From Pelomonas paludis (GTDB lineage: Bacteria > Pseudomonadota > Gammaproteobacteria > Burkholderiales > Burkholderiaceae_C), in NCBI RefSeq assembly GCF_039872745.1, contig NZ_JBDPZD010000002.1, forward strand, positions 620,001 through 684,000: a stretch of DNA of 64,000 nt, in the 5' to 3' direction. Shown in pieces: positions 1 through 8,510 of the stretch (positions are counted from its first letter, which is position 1; every line of letters starts with the position of its first letter). A model generated the notes under the pieces. The model saw only the letters and a program-made list of their open reading frames with translations, was not told where the DNA came from and did no database searches. A program made the translations under genes and the position numbers.

Positions 1-1001
1 CCATTGCGGCCCAGCAGGTCGGCGATGAAGCGCTCGAAGTTGCTGGCCTTGGAGATGTCCATCGAGGGGCTCGACGTCTCGTGCGTCTCAGCCGCAGCAC
101 GCGGGCGGTAGCCGCCGGTGCGGAAGAACTCGTCGAGCACGTCGTTCTCGTTGGTGGCGACGATCAGGCGTTGGACCGGCAGGCCCATCATGCGGGCCAC
201 ATGGCCGGCGCAGACGTTGCCGAAGTTGCCGCTGGGCACGCAGAACGACACCTTCTCGGCATTGCTCTTGGTGGCCTGGAAGTAGCCGGCGAAGTAGTAG
301 ACGACCTGGGCCAGCAGGCGCGCCCAGTTGATCGAGTTGACCGTACCGATGCGCCACTTGCGCTTGAACTCGAGGTCGTTGCTGACGGCCTTGACGATGT
401 CCTGGCAGTCGTCAAACACGCCCTCGACGGCGAGGTTGTGGATGTTGGCGTCCTGCAGGCTGAACATCTGGGCCTGCTGGAAGGGGCTCATGCGGCCATT
501 GGGGCTGAGCATGAAGACATTGACGCCCTGCTTGCCCTTCATCGCGTACTCGGCCGCGCTGCCGGTGTCGCCCGAGGTGGCGCCGAGGATGTTGAGCGTC
601 TCGCCACGGCGGCCCAGCTCGTACTCGAACAAGGCGCCGAGCAGTTGCATGGCCATGTCCTTGAAGGCCAGCGTGGGGCCGTTGGACAGGGCTTCGAGCG
701 CGATGCCGCTGTTGCCCAGGCGCGTGAGCGGGACGATCTCCTTCGTGCCGAACACCTCGGGCGTGTAGACCTTGCGCACGAGCGCGCGCAGGTCATCGAC
801 CGGGATGTCGTCGATGTAGAGCGAGAGGATCTCGAAAGCCAGGTCGGCATAGCTCAGGCCACGCCAGCGCTGCAGGGTGGCGTCGCTGACCTTGGGGTAG
901 CTGGCCGGCAGATAAAGGCCGCCATCGGGCGCGAGGCCTTCGAGCAGGATGTCGGAAAAGCTGCGGAGCGTGGCATCGCCACGGGTACTTAGGTACTTCA
1001 T
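1..1001 (-). CDS. thrC: Threonine synthase (3' end beyond window)
   Basis: PLP enzyme converting O-phospho-homoserine to threonine, the last step of threonine synthesis in the cytoplasm. The first 333 codons are present, from an ATG at 1001, beginning MKYLSTRGDATLRSFSD; the 3' end lies left of the window. The PLP-lysine motif PTLAFKDMAMQ sits near residue 114, followed by the glycine-rich phosphate-binding stretch GATSGDTGSAA and by SGNFGN. The start lies 5 bases after the hom stop, so the two are very probably co-transcribed and translationally coupled. The N-terminal sequence is typical of the longer threonine synthase class of Gram-negative bacteria. No defect is visible in the part present. 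Confidence 0.95.
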   Translation of the reverse strand, partial: MKYLSTRGDATLRSFSDILLEGLAPDGGLYLPASYPKVSDATLQRWRGLSYADLAFEILSLYIDDIPVDDLRALVRKVYTPEVFGTKEIVPLTRLGNSGIALEALSNGPTLAFKDMAMQLLGALFEYELGRRGETLNILGATSGDTGSAAEYAMKGKQGVNVFMLSPNGRMSPFQQAQMFSLQDANIHNLAVEGVFDDCQDIVKAVSNDLEFKRKWRIGTVNSINWARLLAQVVYYFAGYFQATKSNAEKVSFCVPSGNFGNVCAGHVARMMGLPVQRLIVATNENDVLDEFFRTGGYRPRAAAETHETSSPSMDISKASNFERFIADLLGRN

Positions 1002-1006
1002 CAGGA

Positions 1007-2326
1007 TCAGGCCAACTCTTCTTTGCGCAGCTTGACGATGGGGGCCAGCACGGTGGCCAGGGCTTGCATCTTGGCGAGGGCTTCGGTCATCCGGCCCTCG
1101 ACGGTGTCGTGCGTGAGGATGATGACGTCGGTCTGGCGCTCGCCCTCGGCGGACTCGCGTTGCAGCACGGCGTCGATGGAGATGTCGTGCTCGGCCAGGA
1201 TGGTGGTGATGCGGGCCAGCACGCCGGCCTGGTCGGCCACCACGAGGCGCAGGTAGAAAGCCGTCTGCACGTCGCCGATGGGCAGCACCGGCGTGTTGGT
1301 GATGGCGTCGGGCTGGAAGGCCAGGTAAGGCACGCGGTGGTCGGGGTCGGCGGTGGCCAGGCGGGTCACGTCCACCAGGTCCGCAACGACCGCAGAGGCC
1401 GTGGGCTCGGAGCCGGCGCCCTTGCCGTAGAACAGTGTGCTGCCCACGGCGTCACCGTTCACGACAACGGCGTTCATCGCGCCTTCGACATTGGCGATGA
1501 GTCGGGTGGAGGGGATCAGCGTCGGGTGCACGCGCAGCTCGATGCCGTTCTCACGGCGGCGGGTGACCCCGAGCAGCTTGATCCGGTAGCCGAGCTGTTC
1601 GGCGTACTTGATGTCGGCGGCCTGGAGCTTGCTGATGCCCTCGATGTGGGCCTTGTCGAACTGCACGGGCACGCCGAAGGCGATGGCGCTCATCAGCGTC
1701 AGCTTGTGGGCGGCATCCACGCCTTCGATGTCGAAGGTCGGGTCGGCCTCGGCATAGCCCAGGCGCTGGGCTTCCGCGAGCACAGTGCCGAAGTCCAGGC
1801 CCTTGCCGCGCATCTCGGACAGGATGAAGTTGGTGGTGCCGTTGATGATGCCGGCCAGCCACTGGATGCGGTTGGCGGCCAGGCCTTCACGCAGGGCCTT
1901 GATGATGGGGATGCCACCGGCCACGGCGGCCTCGTAGGCCACCACCACGCCCTTGGCGCGCGCAGCTTCGAAGATCTCGGTGCCATGCACGGCCAGCAGG
2001 GCCTTGTTGGCGGTGACGACGTGCTTGCCATTGGCAATGGCCTGCAGCACCAGGCTCTTGGCCGGCTCCATGCCGCCAATGAGCTCGACGACGATGTCGA
2101 TGTCCGCCCGGTTGACGAGTTCGTTGGCATCGGCCGTCACCGGGATGCTGGCACCCACCTGGGCTTGGATGGTCTTGGCGCGCTCAGCATTGCGCGCGGC
2201 AATCATGGCGATCTCAATGCCCCGGCCGGCCCGGCCGCGGATCTCGGCCTGGTTGCGTTGCAAAACGTGCAGCGTGCCGCTGCCGACGGTGCCGAAGCCG
2301 ATGAGGCCGACCTTGATGGATTGCAT
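1007..2326 (-). CDS. hom: Homoserine dehydrogenase
   Basis: Reduces aspartate semialdehyde to homoserine with NAD(P)H, the branch point to threonine and methionine. The protein is 439 aa, the usual size of a monofunctional enzyme with a C-terminal ACT domain. The Rossmann motif GLIGFGTVGSGT is at residues 7-18, the catalytic-domain segment AAVAGGIPIIKALREGLAAN is in the middle, and an ACT-like region (LRLVVADQAGVLARITTIL) at about 350-430 suggests feedback control by threonine. I chose ATG 2326 (MQSIKVGLIG), which puts the Rossmann fold at the N-terminus; a longer frame to 2425 would overlap alaA. It lies between alaA (22-base gap) and thrC. Confidence 0.95.
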   Translation of the reverse strand: MQSIKVGLIGFGTVGSGTLHVLQRNQAEIRGRAGRGIEIAMIAARNAERAKTIQAQVGASIPVTADANELVNRADIDIVVELIGGMEPAKSLVLQAIANGKHVVTANKALLAVHGTEIFEAARAKGVVVAYEAAVAGGIPIIKALREGLAANRIQWLAGIINGTTNFILSEMRGKGLDFGTVLAEAQRLGYAEADPTFDIEGVDAAHKLTLMSAIAFGVPVQFDKAHIEGISKLQAADIKYAEQLGYRIKLLGVTRRRENGIELRVHPTLIPSTRLIANVEGAMNAVVVNGDAVGSTLFYGKGAGSEPTASAVVADLVDVTRLATADPDHRVPYLAFQPDAITNTPVLPIGDVQTAFYLRLVVADQAGVLARITTILAEHDISIDAVLQRESAEGERQTDVIILTHDTVEGRMTEALAKMQALATVLAPIVKLRKEELA

Positions 2327-2348
2327 GGTCAAAGGGGGAGAGAAAAGC

Positions 2349-3575
2349 TCAGGAGGAATGACGACGGCGGTAGCCCGCCAGGAAACGCTCGATGCGCCCG
2401 ATGGCCTCGCGCAGGTCGTCCACATTGGGCAGGAAGACGAGGCGGAAGTGATCGGGCGCGACCCAGTTGAAGCCGGTGCCCTGGACGATCAAGACCTTCT
2501 CCTCGGCCAGCAGCTCGTAGGCGAACTGCTGGTCGTCCTGGATCGGGTAGACCTTGGGGTCGAGGCGCGGGAACATGTAGAGCGCGGCCTTGGGCTTGAC
2601 GACGCTGACGCCCGGGATGGCCGACATCAGGTCGTGCGCCAGGTCACGCTGGCGGCAGAGCCGGCCGGTGGGCGCGACCAGGTCCTTGATGCTCTGGTAG
2701 CCGCCCAAAGCGGTCTGGATGGCGAGCTGACCCGGCGTGTTGGAACACAGGCGCAGCGAGGCCAGCATGTTCAGGCCTTCGATGTAGTCACGGGCGTGGC
2801 GCTTCTCGCCGCTCACCACCATCCAGCCGGCGCGGTAGCCGCAGGAGCGGTAGTTCTTGGAGAGGCCATTGAAGGTCACGAAGAGCACGTCGTCAGCGAG
2901 GCTGGCCATGCTGACGTGGACGTTGCCGTCGTAGAGGGTCTTGTCGTAGATCTCGTCGGCAAAGATCACAAGGCCGTGCTTGCGCGCGATCTCGATGATG
3001 CCCAGCAGCAGGTCCGGCGGGTAGAGCGCGCCGGTCGGGTTGTTGGGGTTGCAGACGATGATGCCGCGGGTGCGCGGGGTGATCTTGGATTCGATGTCGC
3101 CGAGGTCGGGCAACCAGCCCGCGCCTTCGTCGCACAGATAGTGCACCGGGCGCCCGCCCGAGAGGCCGACCACGGCGGTGTAGAGCGGGAAGTCCGGCGC
3201 GGGGATCAGGACTTCGTCGCCGTCATTGAGCAGGGCGTTCATCGCCATCTGGATCAGCTCGGACGCGCCATTGCCCAGGTAGACGTCGTCCACCGACACG
3301 CCCTTGACGCCCTGCTGCTGCGTGTAATGCACGACGGCTTTGCGCGGCGCGAAGAGGCCCTTGCTGTCGGTATAGCCAGCGGCATCGGGCAGGTTGCGGA
3401 TCATGTCCTGCACGATCTCGTCCGGCGGCATCAGGCCGAAGGCGGCCACGTTGCCGATGTTCAGCTTGATGATCTTCTGGCCCTCTTCCTCCATCTGGCG
3501 CGCCTTGTCCAGCACCGGGCCACGGATGTCGTAGCTGACGCTGGCGAGCTTGCTGGATTTGACGAGGGGTTTCAA
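2349..3575 (-). CDS. alaA: Glutamate-pyruvate (alanine) aminotransferase, AlaA type
   Basis: Class I/II PLP aminotransferase, probably making alanine from pyruvate and glutamate. It is 408 aa and follows E. coli AlaA (YfbQ) closely from the start: VKSSKLASVSYDIRGPVL, then LNIGN, and ITPRTRGIIVCNPNNPTGA near the middle. The PLP lysine is in FNGLSKNYRSCGYRAGW. I chose a TTG start at 3575: AGGAG lies about 6 bases upstream and the AlaA homology begins there; the next upstream ATG adds 16 unrelated residues. It is the first gene of the alaA-hom-thrC operon and is divergent from the Mth938-like gene, so the promoters must lie in the 127 bases between. Confidence 0.9.
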   Translation of the reverse strand: MKPLVKSSKLASVSYDIRGPVLDKARQMEEEGQKIIKLNIGNVAAFGLMPPDEIVQDMIRNLPDAAGYTDSKGLFAPRKAVVHYTQQQGVKGVSVDDVYLGNGASELIQMAMNALLNDGDEVLIPAPDFPLYTAVVGLSGGRPVHYLCDEGAGWLPDLGDIESKITPRTRGIIVCNPNNPTGALYPPDLLLGIIEIARKHGLVIFADEIYDKTLYDGNVHVSMASLADDVLFVTFNGLSKNYRSCGYRAGWMVVSGEKRHARDYIEGLNMLASLRLCSNTPGQLAIQTALGGYQSIKDLVAPTGRLCRQRDLAHDLMSAIPGVSVVKPKAALYMFPRLDPKVYPIQDDQQFAYELLAEEKVLIVQGTGFNWVAPDHFRLVFLPNVDDLREAIGRIERFLAGYRRRHSS

Positions 3576-3702
3576 AGGGGGCTCCTGGGGCTTTCCGGAA
3601 AGCGAGAGGCTGCGGCGCAGCAACCCTCAAGTTTACGTGGGACGCGAATCCTCGCCCTTCGCCAGACGAGGTGTCAGCCATGGTCTTTGCGACACTCGCG
3701 GC

Positions 3703-4080
3703 ATGAAATTCCAGCCCGACGATGTCAGCGACAGCAACAACATCCATCGCCACGACGCCCAAGGCATCTGGGTGAACGGGCAGCTCTACAACCACAGCCT
3801 GATCGTGCCGCGTCAGGGCGAGGTGCTGCGCTGGCGGCCCACGCGCTTTGAAGACCTGCAGCCCGCTGACTTTGAGGCGCTGCTGGTGGGCGACCCCGAA
3901 CTGGTGGTGTTTGGCAGTGGCAACCGGCTGCGTTTTGCGCACCCGAACCAGTGGCGTGCCCTGGTGCAGGCCCGCGTCGGCCTGGAAACCATGGACCTGG
4001 CGGCCGCCTGCCGCACCTACAACGTGCTCGCCAGCGAGCGCCGCCGGGTGGTGGCCGCACTGCTGATCGAGACGGCCTGA
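3703..4080 (+). CDS. Mth938-like domain protein (DUF498/NDUFAF3 family)
   Basis: Small 125-aa cytoplasmic protein with the compact Mth938/DUF498 fold. Typical family features are visible: IWVNGQLYNHSLIVP at about 22-36, then LLVGDPELVVFGSGNRLRF, and the ending AACRTYNVLASERRRVVAALL. A bacterial biochemical role has not been settled; the mitochondrial relative NDUFAF3 helps assemble complex I. Start ATG 3703 gives MKFQPDDVSDSNN, the usual family N-terminus. It is divergent from alaA and 214 bases upstream of bcp, which has its own promoter-like sequence, so it is probably a single-gene transcript. Confidence 0.85.
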   Translation: MKFQPDDVSDSNNIHRHDAQGIWVNGQLYNHSLIVPRQGEVLRWRPTRFEDLQPADFEALLVGDPELVVFGSGNRLRFAHPNQWRALVQARVGLETMDLAAACRTYNVLASERRRVVAALLIETA

Positions 4081-4218
4081 GCCAGACTGCTAGCGGGACT
4101 GTCCGGCGCAGTCCACCAAGCTGCACCGCATCGGTGCACGCAGGGCTCAGCGCCCAGTCCGAGTCACCGCCGCACCGGCAATGTGAATCTTGGGAGTACG
4201 CATAAGGCCGTGCTCGCC

Positions 4219-4224
4219 TATAAT
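4219..4224 (+). promoter_or_regulatory. Perfect -10 hexamer upstream of bcp
   Basis: TATAAT occurs at 4219-4224 in the gap before bcp, about 70 bases ahead of its ATG. No good -35 hexamer is seen at 16-18 bases (the nearest TTGGGA is at 4190-4195, 23 bases away). The exact -10 match in very GC-rich DNA makes it a credible promoter element but not proof. Confidence 0.5.
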
Positions 4225-4294
4225 TGCTGGCTATTGCCTCCCGAGCGGCGGCCACGAGCTGTCGATCATCTGGCCCACCCTTGCCGCACTCCTC

Positions 4295-4774
4295 ATGACG
4301 CCTTCGCTCAACAAACAGCTACCGGAAATTGAGGCCCTGGCCACCGGCGGTGTGAAGTTCACTGACAAGGCCTTCCTTGGCCGTTCCGTCGTGCTGTACT
4401 TCTATCCCAAGGACAACACGCCGGGCTGCACGACCGAAGCCATGCAGTTCCGTGACCGGCACAAGGACTTCGTCAAGGCCGGCGCCGTTGTCTTCGGCGT
4501 CTCGCGTGACAACATGACCTCGCACAACGCGTTCAAGCAGTCGCTCGAACTGCCGTTCGAGCTGATCGCCGACACGGAAGAAAAGCTCTGCCACATGTTC
4601 GGCGTGGTCAAGAACAAGATCATGTACGGCAAGAAGGTCAAGGGCATCGAGCGCTCGACCTTCCTGATCAGCCCCACTGGCGTGCTGGTGGGCGAATGGC
4701 GCGGCATCAAGGTGGCCGGCCATGTGGACGAAGTCCTGAAGGCCGTGAAATCGCTCAAGAAGGAAGCGGCCTGA
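4295..4774 (+). CDS. bcp: Thiol peroxidase, Bcp/PrxQ family
   Basis: Atypical peroxiredoxin reducing H2O2 and organic peroxides. The 159-aa protein has the peroxidatic cysteine C45 in NTPGCTTEAM. The position five residues on, where E. coli Bcp has resolving Cys50, is methionine. A third cysteine, C99 (EEKLCHMFGV), matches a conserved non-resolving cysteine. It may therefore work as a 1-Cys enzyme or use C99. ATG 4295 gives the usual family start MTPSLNKQLPEIEAL; an upstream frame to 4190 has no family similarity. A likely promoter lies upstream and a terminator at 4841-4874 downstream. Confidence 0.93.
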   Translation: MTPSLNKQLPEIEALATGGVKFTDKAFLGRSVVLYFYPKDNTPGCTTEAMQFRDRHKDFVKAGAVVFGVSRDNMTSHNAFKQSLELPFELIADTEEKLCHMFGVVKNKIMYGKKVKGIERSTFLISPTGVLVGEWRGIKVAGHVDEVLKAVKSLKKEAA

Positions 4775-4787
4775 AGCATTCGCGCCA

Positions 4788-4818
4788 CGGGGCATGTGCA
4801 TAATCAAAGCATGCCCCG
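4788..4818. repeat. 9-bp perfect inverted repeat in the bcp-phoH gap
   Basis: CGGGGCATG and CATGCCCCG are separated by 13 bases that include CATAAT. There is no T-tract, so it is less like a terminator than an operator surrounding a possible -10 for the PhoH gene. The role is not known. Confidence 0.4.
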
Positions 4819-4840
4819 AGTCGAAATCTCGCCGCCCTCA

Positions 4841-4874
4841 GCAAAAGCCGCGCTCATCCTGCGCGGCTTTTTGC
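4841..4874 (+). terminator. Intrinsic terminator after bcp
   Basis: A near-perfect hairpin of 13-base arms (GCAAAAGCCGCGC / GCGCGGCTTTTTGC, one extra T) with a 7-base loop and a T-run in the descending arm. It lies 66 bases after the bcp stop and 48 bases before the PhoH start, so it should separate the two transcripts. The A-run on the ascending arm could make it work in both directions. Confidence 0.8.
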
Positions 4875-4921
4875 TTTTCAGGGCCGGGATCGCGTGGGGT
4901 GCCTTCGATTTGCACTGATCC

Positions 4922-6583
4922 ATGCCACTGCCGAAAGCCCCGAAACAACGCGCCTCCCGACTCGACGTCTCCTCCTACGCGAACGACCTGTCTCCAACCC
5001 CACTGAACGAGCCGCCGGCCACGCCGCCGCCAGTGGCCGCCACCGCCGAGGTGGTGCAGCTGCCAACGCCAGTGGCCCGCGCCGCCGGTGGCACCCCCGC
5101 CACCCAGGCCAAAGCCGCCAAGCCGTCCAAGCCTGCGGCGGCACCCAAGGCGGCGAGCAACACCCGCAGCCGCAAGCCCACCGGCCCGACCAAGCTCTTC
5201 GTGCTCGACACCAATGTGTTGATGCACGACCCGATGTGCATCTTCCGCTTCGAAGAGCACGACGTCTTCCTGCCCATGATCACGCTGGAAGAGCTGGACG
5301 GGCACAAGAAGGGCATGACCGAAGTGGCGCGCAATGTGCGCCAGGTCAGCCGTGACCTGGACACCCTGGCCGCCAGCCTGGAGGGCGCAGGCGTCGAGGA
5401 AATGGTCAAAGGCCTGCCGCTCAGCTCGACCGGCCACCGCGAGGCCCTGGGCCGGCTGTTCTTCCAGACCACGCCGATCAACGCCACCCTGCCCCAGGCC
5501 CTGCCCCAGGGCAAGGCCGACAACCAGATCCTGGCCGTCGTCCAGTCGCTGAAGGACCAACAACCCGGCCGCGAAGTCGTGCTGGTGTCGAAAGACATCA
5601 ACATGCGCATCAAGGCCCGCGCGCTGGGCCTCCCTGCCGAGGACTACCGCAACGACAAGGCGCTGGAAGACTCCGACCTGCTCTACACCGGTGTCCAGGC
5701 CTTGCCGGCCGACTTCTGGGAGCGCCATGGCAAGACCATGGAGAGCTGGCAGCAAGGCGGCACGACCTTCTACCGGATCAGCGGGCCGCTGGTGCCTTCG
5801 CTGCTGATCAACCAACTCGTCTACCTGGAGGCGCCGGGCGCCACGCCGCTCTATGCCAAGGTGACCGAAATCACCGGCAAGTCGGCCGTGCTCAAGACGC
5901 TCAAGGACTACGGTCACCAGAAGCACGCCGTCTGGGGCGTGGCCGCGCGCAACCGCGAGCAGAACTTCGCGCTCAACCTGCTGATGGATCCGGAGTGCGA
6001 CTTCGTCACCCTCACCGGCACGGCCGGCACGGGCAAGACGCTGATGACCCTGGCTGCCGGCCTCTCGCAGGTGCTGGATGAGCGCCGCTACACCGAGATC
6101 ATCGTCACCCGCGTGACGGTGCCCGTGGGCGAGGACATCGGCTTCCTGCCCGGCACCGAGGAAGAAAAGATGAGCCCCTGGATGGGCGCCCTCGACGACA
6201 ACCTCGAAGTGCTGGCGCGTGGCGACAGCGGTGCCGGGGAATGGGGCCGTGCGGCCACCAACGACCTGGTGCGCAGCAAGATCAAGATCAAGAGCTTGAA
6301 CTTCATGCGCGGCCGCACCTTCCTGAACAAGTACCTGATCATCGACGAGGCGCAGAACCTGACGCCCAAGCAGATGAAGACCCTGGTGACCCGCGCCGGC
6401 CCGGGCACCAAGATCGTCTGCCTGGGCAACCTGGCGCAGATCGACACGCCCTACCTGACCGAAGGCAGCTCAGGCCTGACCTTTGCCGTGGACCGCTTCA
6501 AGGGCTGGGCCCACAGCGGCCACGTCACGCTGGCGCGCGGCGAGCGCTCGCGCCTCGCGGACTTTGCGTCAGAGGTGCTCTGA
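4922..6583 (+). CDS. PIN-PhoH family ATPase / putative ribonuclease
   Basis: A 553-aa two-domain protein: an N-terminal PIN domain (about 92-230, KLFVLDTNVLMHDP with the acidic metal-binding aspartate) and a C-terminal PhoH-like P-loop ATPase, with Walker A GTAGTGKT at about 366-373 and Walker B YLIIDEAQN near 473. PIN-PhoH proteins of this type are studied as RNA helicase/ribonucleases and as toxin-like proteins. The first 85 residues are Pro/Ala-rich and probably disordered, which is longer than needed for the PIN fold. The 3' end overlaps the convergent lapD gene by 15 bases. PIN-PhoH proteins are distinct from YbeZ-type PhoH, so I give no symbol. Confidence 0.92.
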   Translation: MPLPKAPKQRASRLDVSSYANDLSPTPLNEPPATPPPVAATAEVVQLPTPVARAAGGTPATQAKAAKPSKPAAAPKAASNTRSRKPTGPTKLFVLDTNVLMHDPMCIFRFEEHDVFLPMITLEELDGHKKGMTEVARNVRQVSRDLDTLAASLEGAGVEEMVKGLPLSSTGHREALGRLFFQTTPINATLPQALPQGKADNQILAVVQSLKDQQPGREVVLVSKDINMRIKARALGLPAEDYRNDKALEDSDLLYTGVQALPADFWERHGKTMESWQQGGTTFYRISGPLVPSLLINQLVYLEAPGATPLYAKVTEITGKSAVLKTLKDYGHQKHAVWGVAARNREQNFALNLLMDPECDFVTLTGTAGTGKTLMTLAAGLSQVLDERRYTEIIVTRVTVPVGEDIGFLPGTEEEKMSPWMGALDDNLEVLARGDSGAGEWGRAATNDLVRSKIKIKSLNFMRGRTFLNKYLIIDEAQNLTPKQMKTLVTRAGPGTKIVCLGNLAQIDTPYLTEGSSGLTFAVDRFKGWAHSGHVTLARGERSRLADFASEVL

Positions 6584-8497
6584 GCTGCTGCTTTCAGTCA
6601 CCCAGGGGCCGGTCAGGCCGTCCAGGTCGCAATCCCAGAGCGCCTGGGCGTCCAGCGCCTCGGTGACACCTTCGCCGTAGACCTTGAGCGAGAGGCTGCG
6701 CAGCATGATGACCATGCCGCGCACAAAGGCCACGCGTGCCGGGTCGCCGGCCACGCCGCGCACCACGGCGGCATCGAGCTTCACGTAGTCGAGCCCGGCC
6801 TGGAAGAGCTGGTCCACCTGGGCCAGGCCGGCGCCGGCATGCTCCAGCCCCAGGCGCACGCCCAGCGGCCGCAACTGCCGGCCCACCTCGACCAGCAGCT
6901 CAAAGTGCTGGGTGGCTGCCGCCTCGCTCAAGTCAAGCAATAGAGATCGCGCAGCCTGCGGTGCGGCCAGCACCAGCTCCCGCAGCTGCGGCAGGAAGCT
7001 CGCATCCTGCAGGCTGGCCGGCGCCAGGTTGACGCAACGCGCCGCGCCGTCCGCCGCGATCGCCGACAAGGCCAGCCGCACCGCCAGCAGGTCGATGCCC
7101 GCCGTCAGGCGCGAACGCTGAGCCAGCGGCAGCCAACGCGCGGCCAGCAGCCAGTCCTCATCGGGCTTGAGCTGCAACTGCAGCGGACATTCGAGGTGCA
7201 AGACACGGCCGGTGCGGTCGTGCACCGGGAACTCGACCAAGCGCCCGCGCGACTGGGCGAGCGCGTCCTGCAACTGCTGGCGCCACTGACCCTCGCCCTG
7301 CTGGGCCCCGACGCTGCGCAGCTCGGCCACCACCTCGACGGGGCCGGTGCTGCGGTTCTCGGCGCGTGCCAGCGCCGCATCGGCCTCACCCAGCCACACA
7401 GCGGCTGGCCGTGCGCGCGGCAGCTCCACCGCACCAATCACGACGCGGACCTGCGGGCCAAACACCGGCAGGGTCGCACGCAGCGCATCGGCAATGGCCT
7501 GCGCCGTCTCGGCCATCACCTGGGCCGCTGGCAGCCACAGCGCAAAGTCGCTGCCGTTGAGCCGCCCGATCAAGCAGCCCGGCACGCGCTCGGGGTAGAC
7601 CTTGAGCGCATCGGCCAGCGCGCACAGCAGCTCGTCGGTCTGGGCGTGCCCGAGGCGCGCGTTCAAGCCCGAGAGGTCACACAGGCGCAGCAGCAAAAGG
7701 CCGGCGTCCATCGGGCCTTCGTCGCGCTCCAGCGCCGAGCCGAACTCAGCGAGGAAGTGCTTGCGCGTGCCCACGCGCGTCAGGGTGTCGTGATGGACCT
7801 GGTCACGCAGCACCAGCAGTTGCCCGGCCTGGGCGTCGAAGGAGGCCTTCACCCGCCCGACCATGGCATTCATGGCCCGGGTCAGCCGCGCGAACTCGGG
7901 CATGCGCGGCTCCATCACCTGGTTGTAGACCCCGCCCATCACCGCTTCGGCCTGCGCCACCACGGCGTCAAGCGGGCGGCGGATGCGCTGCAGCGTCCAC
8001 CAGGCGGCCATCAGGGCCACCACCGTCACGCCGGCCAGCCAGATCAGCATCAGGCGGCAGGAGGCCCAGAGCGCGTCCGTTGCGTAGGCCGAGTGGCTGC
8101 GCACCTCGACGGCACCGGCCGCCTGCCAGCCGCTCGACACCTGGGCCACGCCATCGGCCGCGCTGATGGGCACGAGCTGCTGGAACCAGGCCGGCGCCCG
8201 GCTCTCCCGCGCGCCCTCGCCGCGCTCGAAGCGCACCTGGCCATCGGGGCCCAGCCAGCGCAGGCGCTCATAGGCCCCGGTGTCGAACTGCGCCGACACC
8301 AGCAGCTTGATCAAGGCCTCGTCGCCGCCCTGCTGCGACATCGCCAGCGCCAGCGTCTGCGCGTTGTCCGCGTTCTTGAGCTGGAGCTGGCTTTGCACAA
8401 GATTGCGCGCGCTCAGGGTCGAGACCCCCAGCGCGCCCAGCAGCGCTGCCAGTGCCACACCCAGCACCAGCCAGGTCACCTGTCGCATCAAGGACAT
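6569..8497 (-). CDS. lapD: LapD-like inside-out cyclic-di-GMP receptor
   Basis: 642-aa inner-membrane receptor that, when bound to c-di-GMP, holds the protease LapG in the periplasm and so keeps surface adhesins attached. Order: TM1 (about 7-28), periplasmic domain, TM2 (about 150-172), HAMP segment (RIRRPLDAVV), degenerate GGDEF (NGSDF in RLNGSDFALWL) and degenerate EAL (LEC in VLHLECPL). Both catalytic signatures are broken, as expected of a receptor rather than an enzyme. ATG 8497 follows GGAGAG by 6 bases; the length matches Pseudomonas LapD (about 650). It lies 13 bases after lapG in one operon. The target adhesin and its secretion system are not in the window. Confidence 0.9.
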   Translation of the reverse strand: MSLMRQVTWLVLGVALAALLGALGVSTLSARNLVQSQLQLKNADNAQTLALAMSQQGGDEALIKLLVSAQFDTGAYERLRWLGPDGQVRFERGEGARESRAPAWFQQLVPISAADGVAQVSSGWQAAGAVEVRSHSAYATDALWASCRLMLIWLAGVTVVALMAAWWTLQRIRRPLDAVVAQAEAVMGGVYNQVMEPRMPEFARLTRAMNAMVGRVKASFDAQAGQLLVLRDQVHHDTLTRVGTRKHFLAEFGSALERDEGPMDAGLLLLRLCDLSGLNARLGHAQTDELLCALADALKVYPERVPGCLIGRLNGSDFALWLPAAQVMAETAQAIADALRATLPVFGPQVRVVIGAVELPRARPAAVWLGEADAALARAENRSTGPVEVVAELRSVGAQQGEGQWRQQLQDALAQSRGRLVEFPVHDRTGRVLHLECPLQLQLKPDEDWLLAARWLPLAQRSRLTAGIDLLAVRLALSAIAADGAARCVNLAPASLQDASFLPQLRELVLAAPQAARSLLLDLSEAAATQHFELLVEVGRQLRPLGVRLGLEHAGAGLAQVDQLFQAGLDYVKLDAAVVRGVAGDPARVAFVRGMVIMLRSLSLKVYGEGVTEALDAQALWDCDLDGLTGPWVTESSSSEHL

Positions 8498-8510
8498 GAT
8501 CGTCTCTCCA

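Noticed and set aside
4811..4918. 35-codon frame (MPRVEISPPSAKAALILRG start) that could be a leader peptide for the PhoH gene
   Set aside because: Much of it is the terminator hairpin read as codons, and no ribosome site precedes it.
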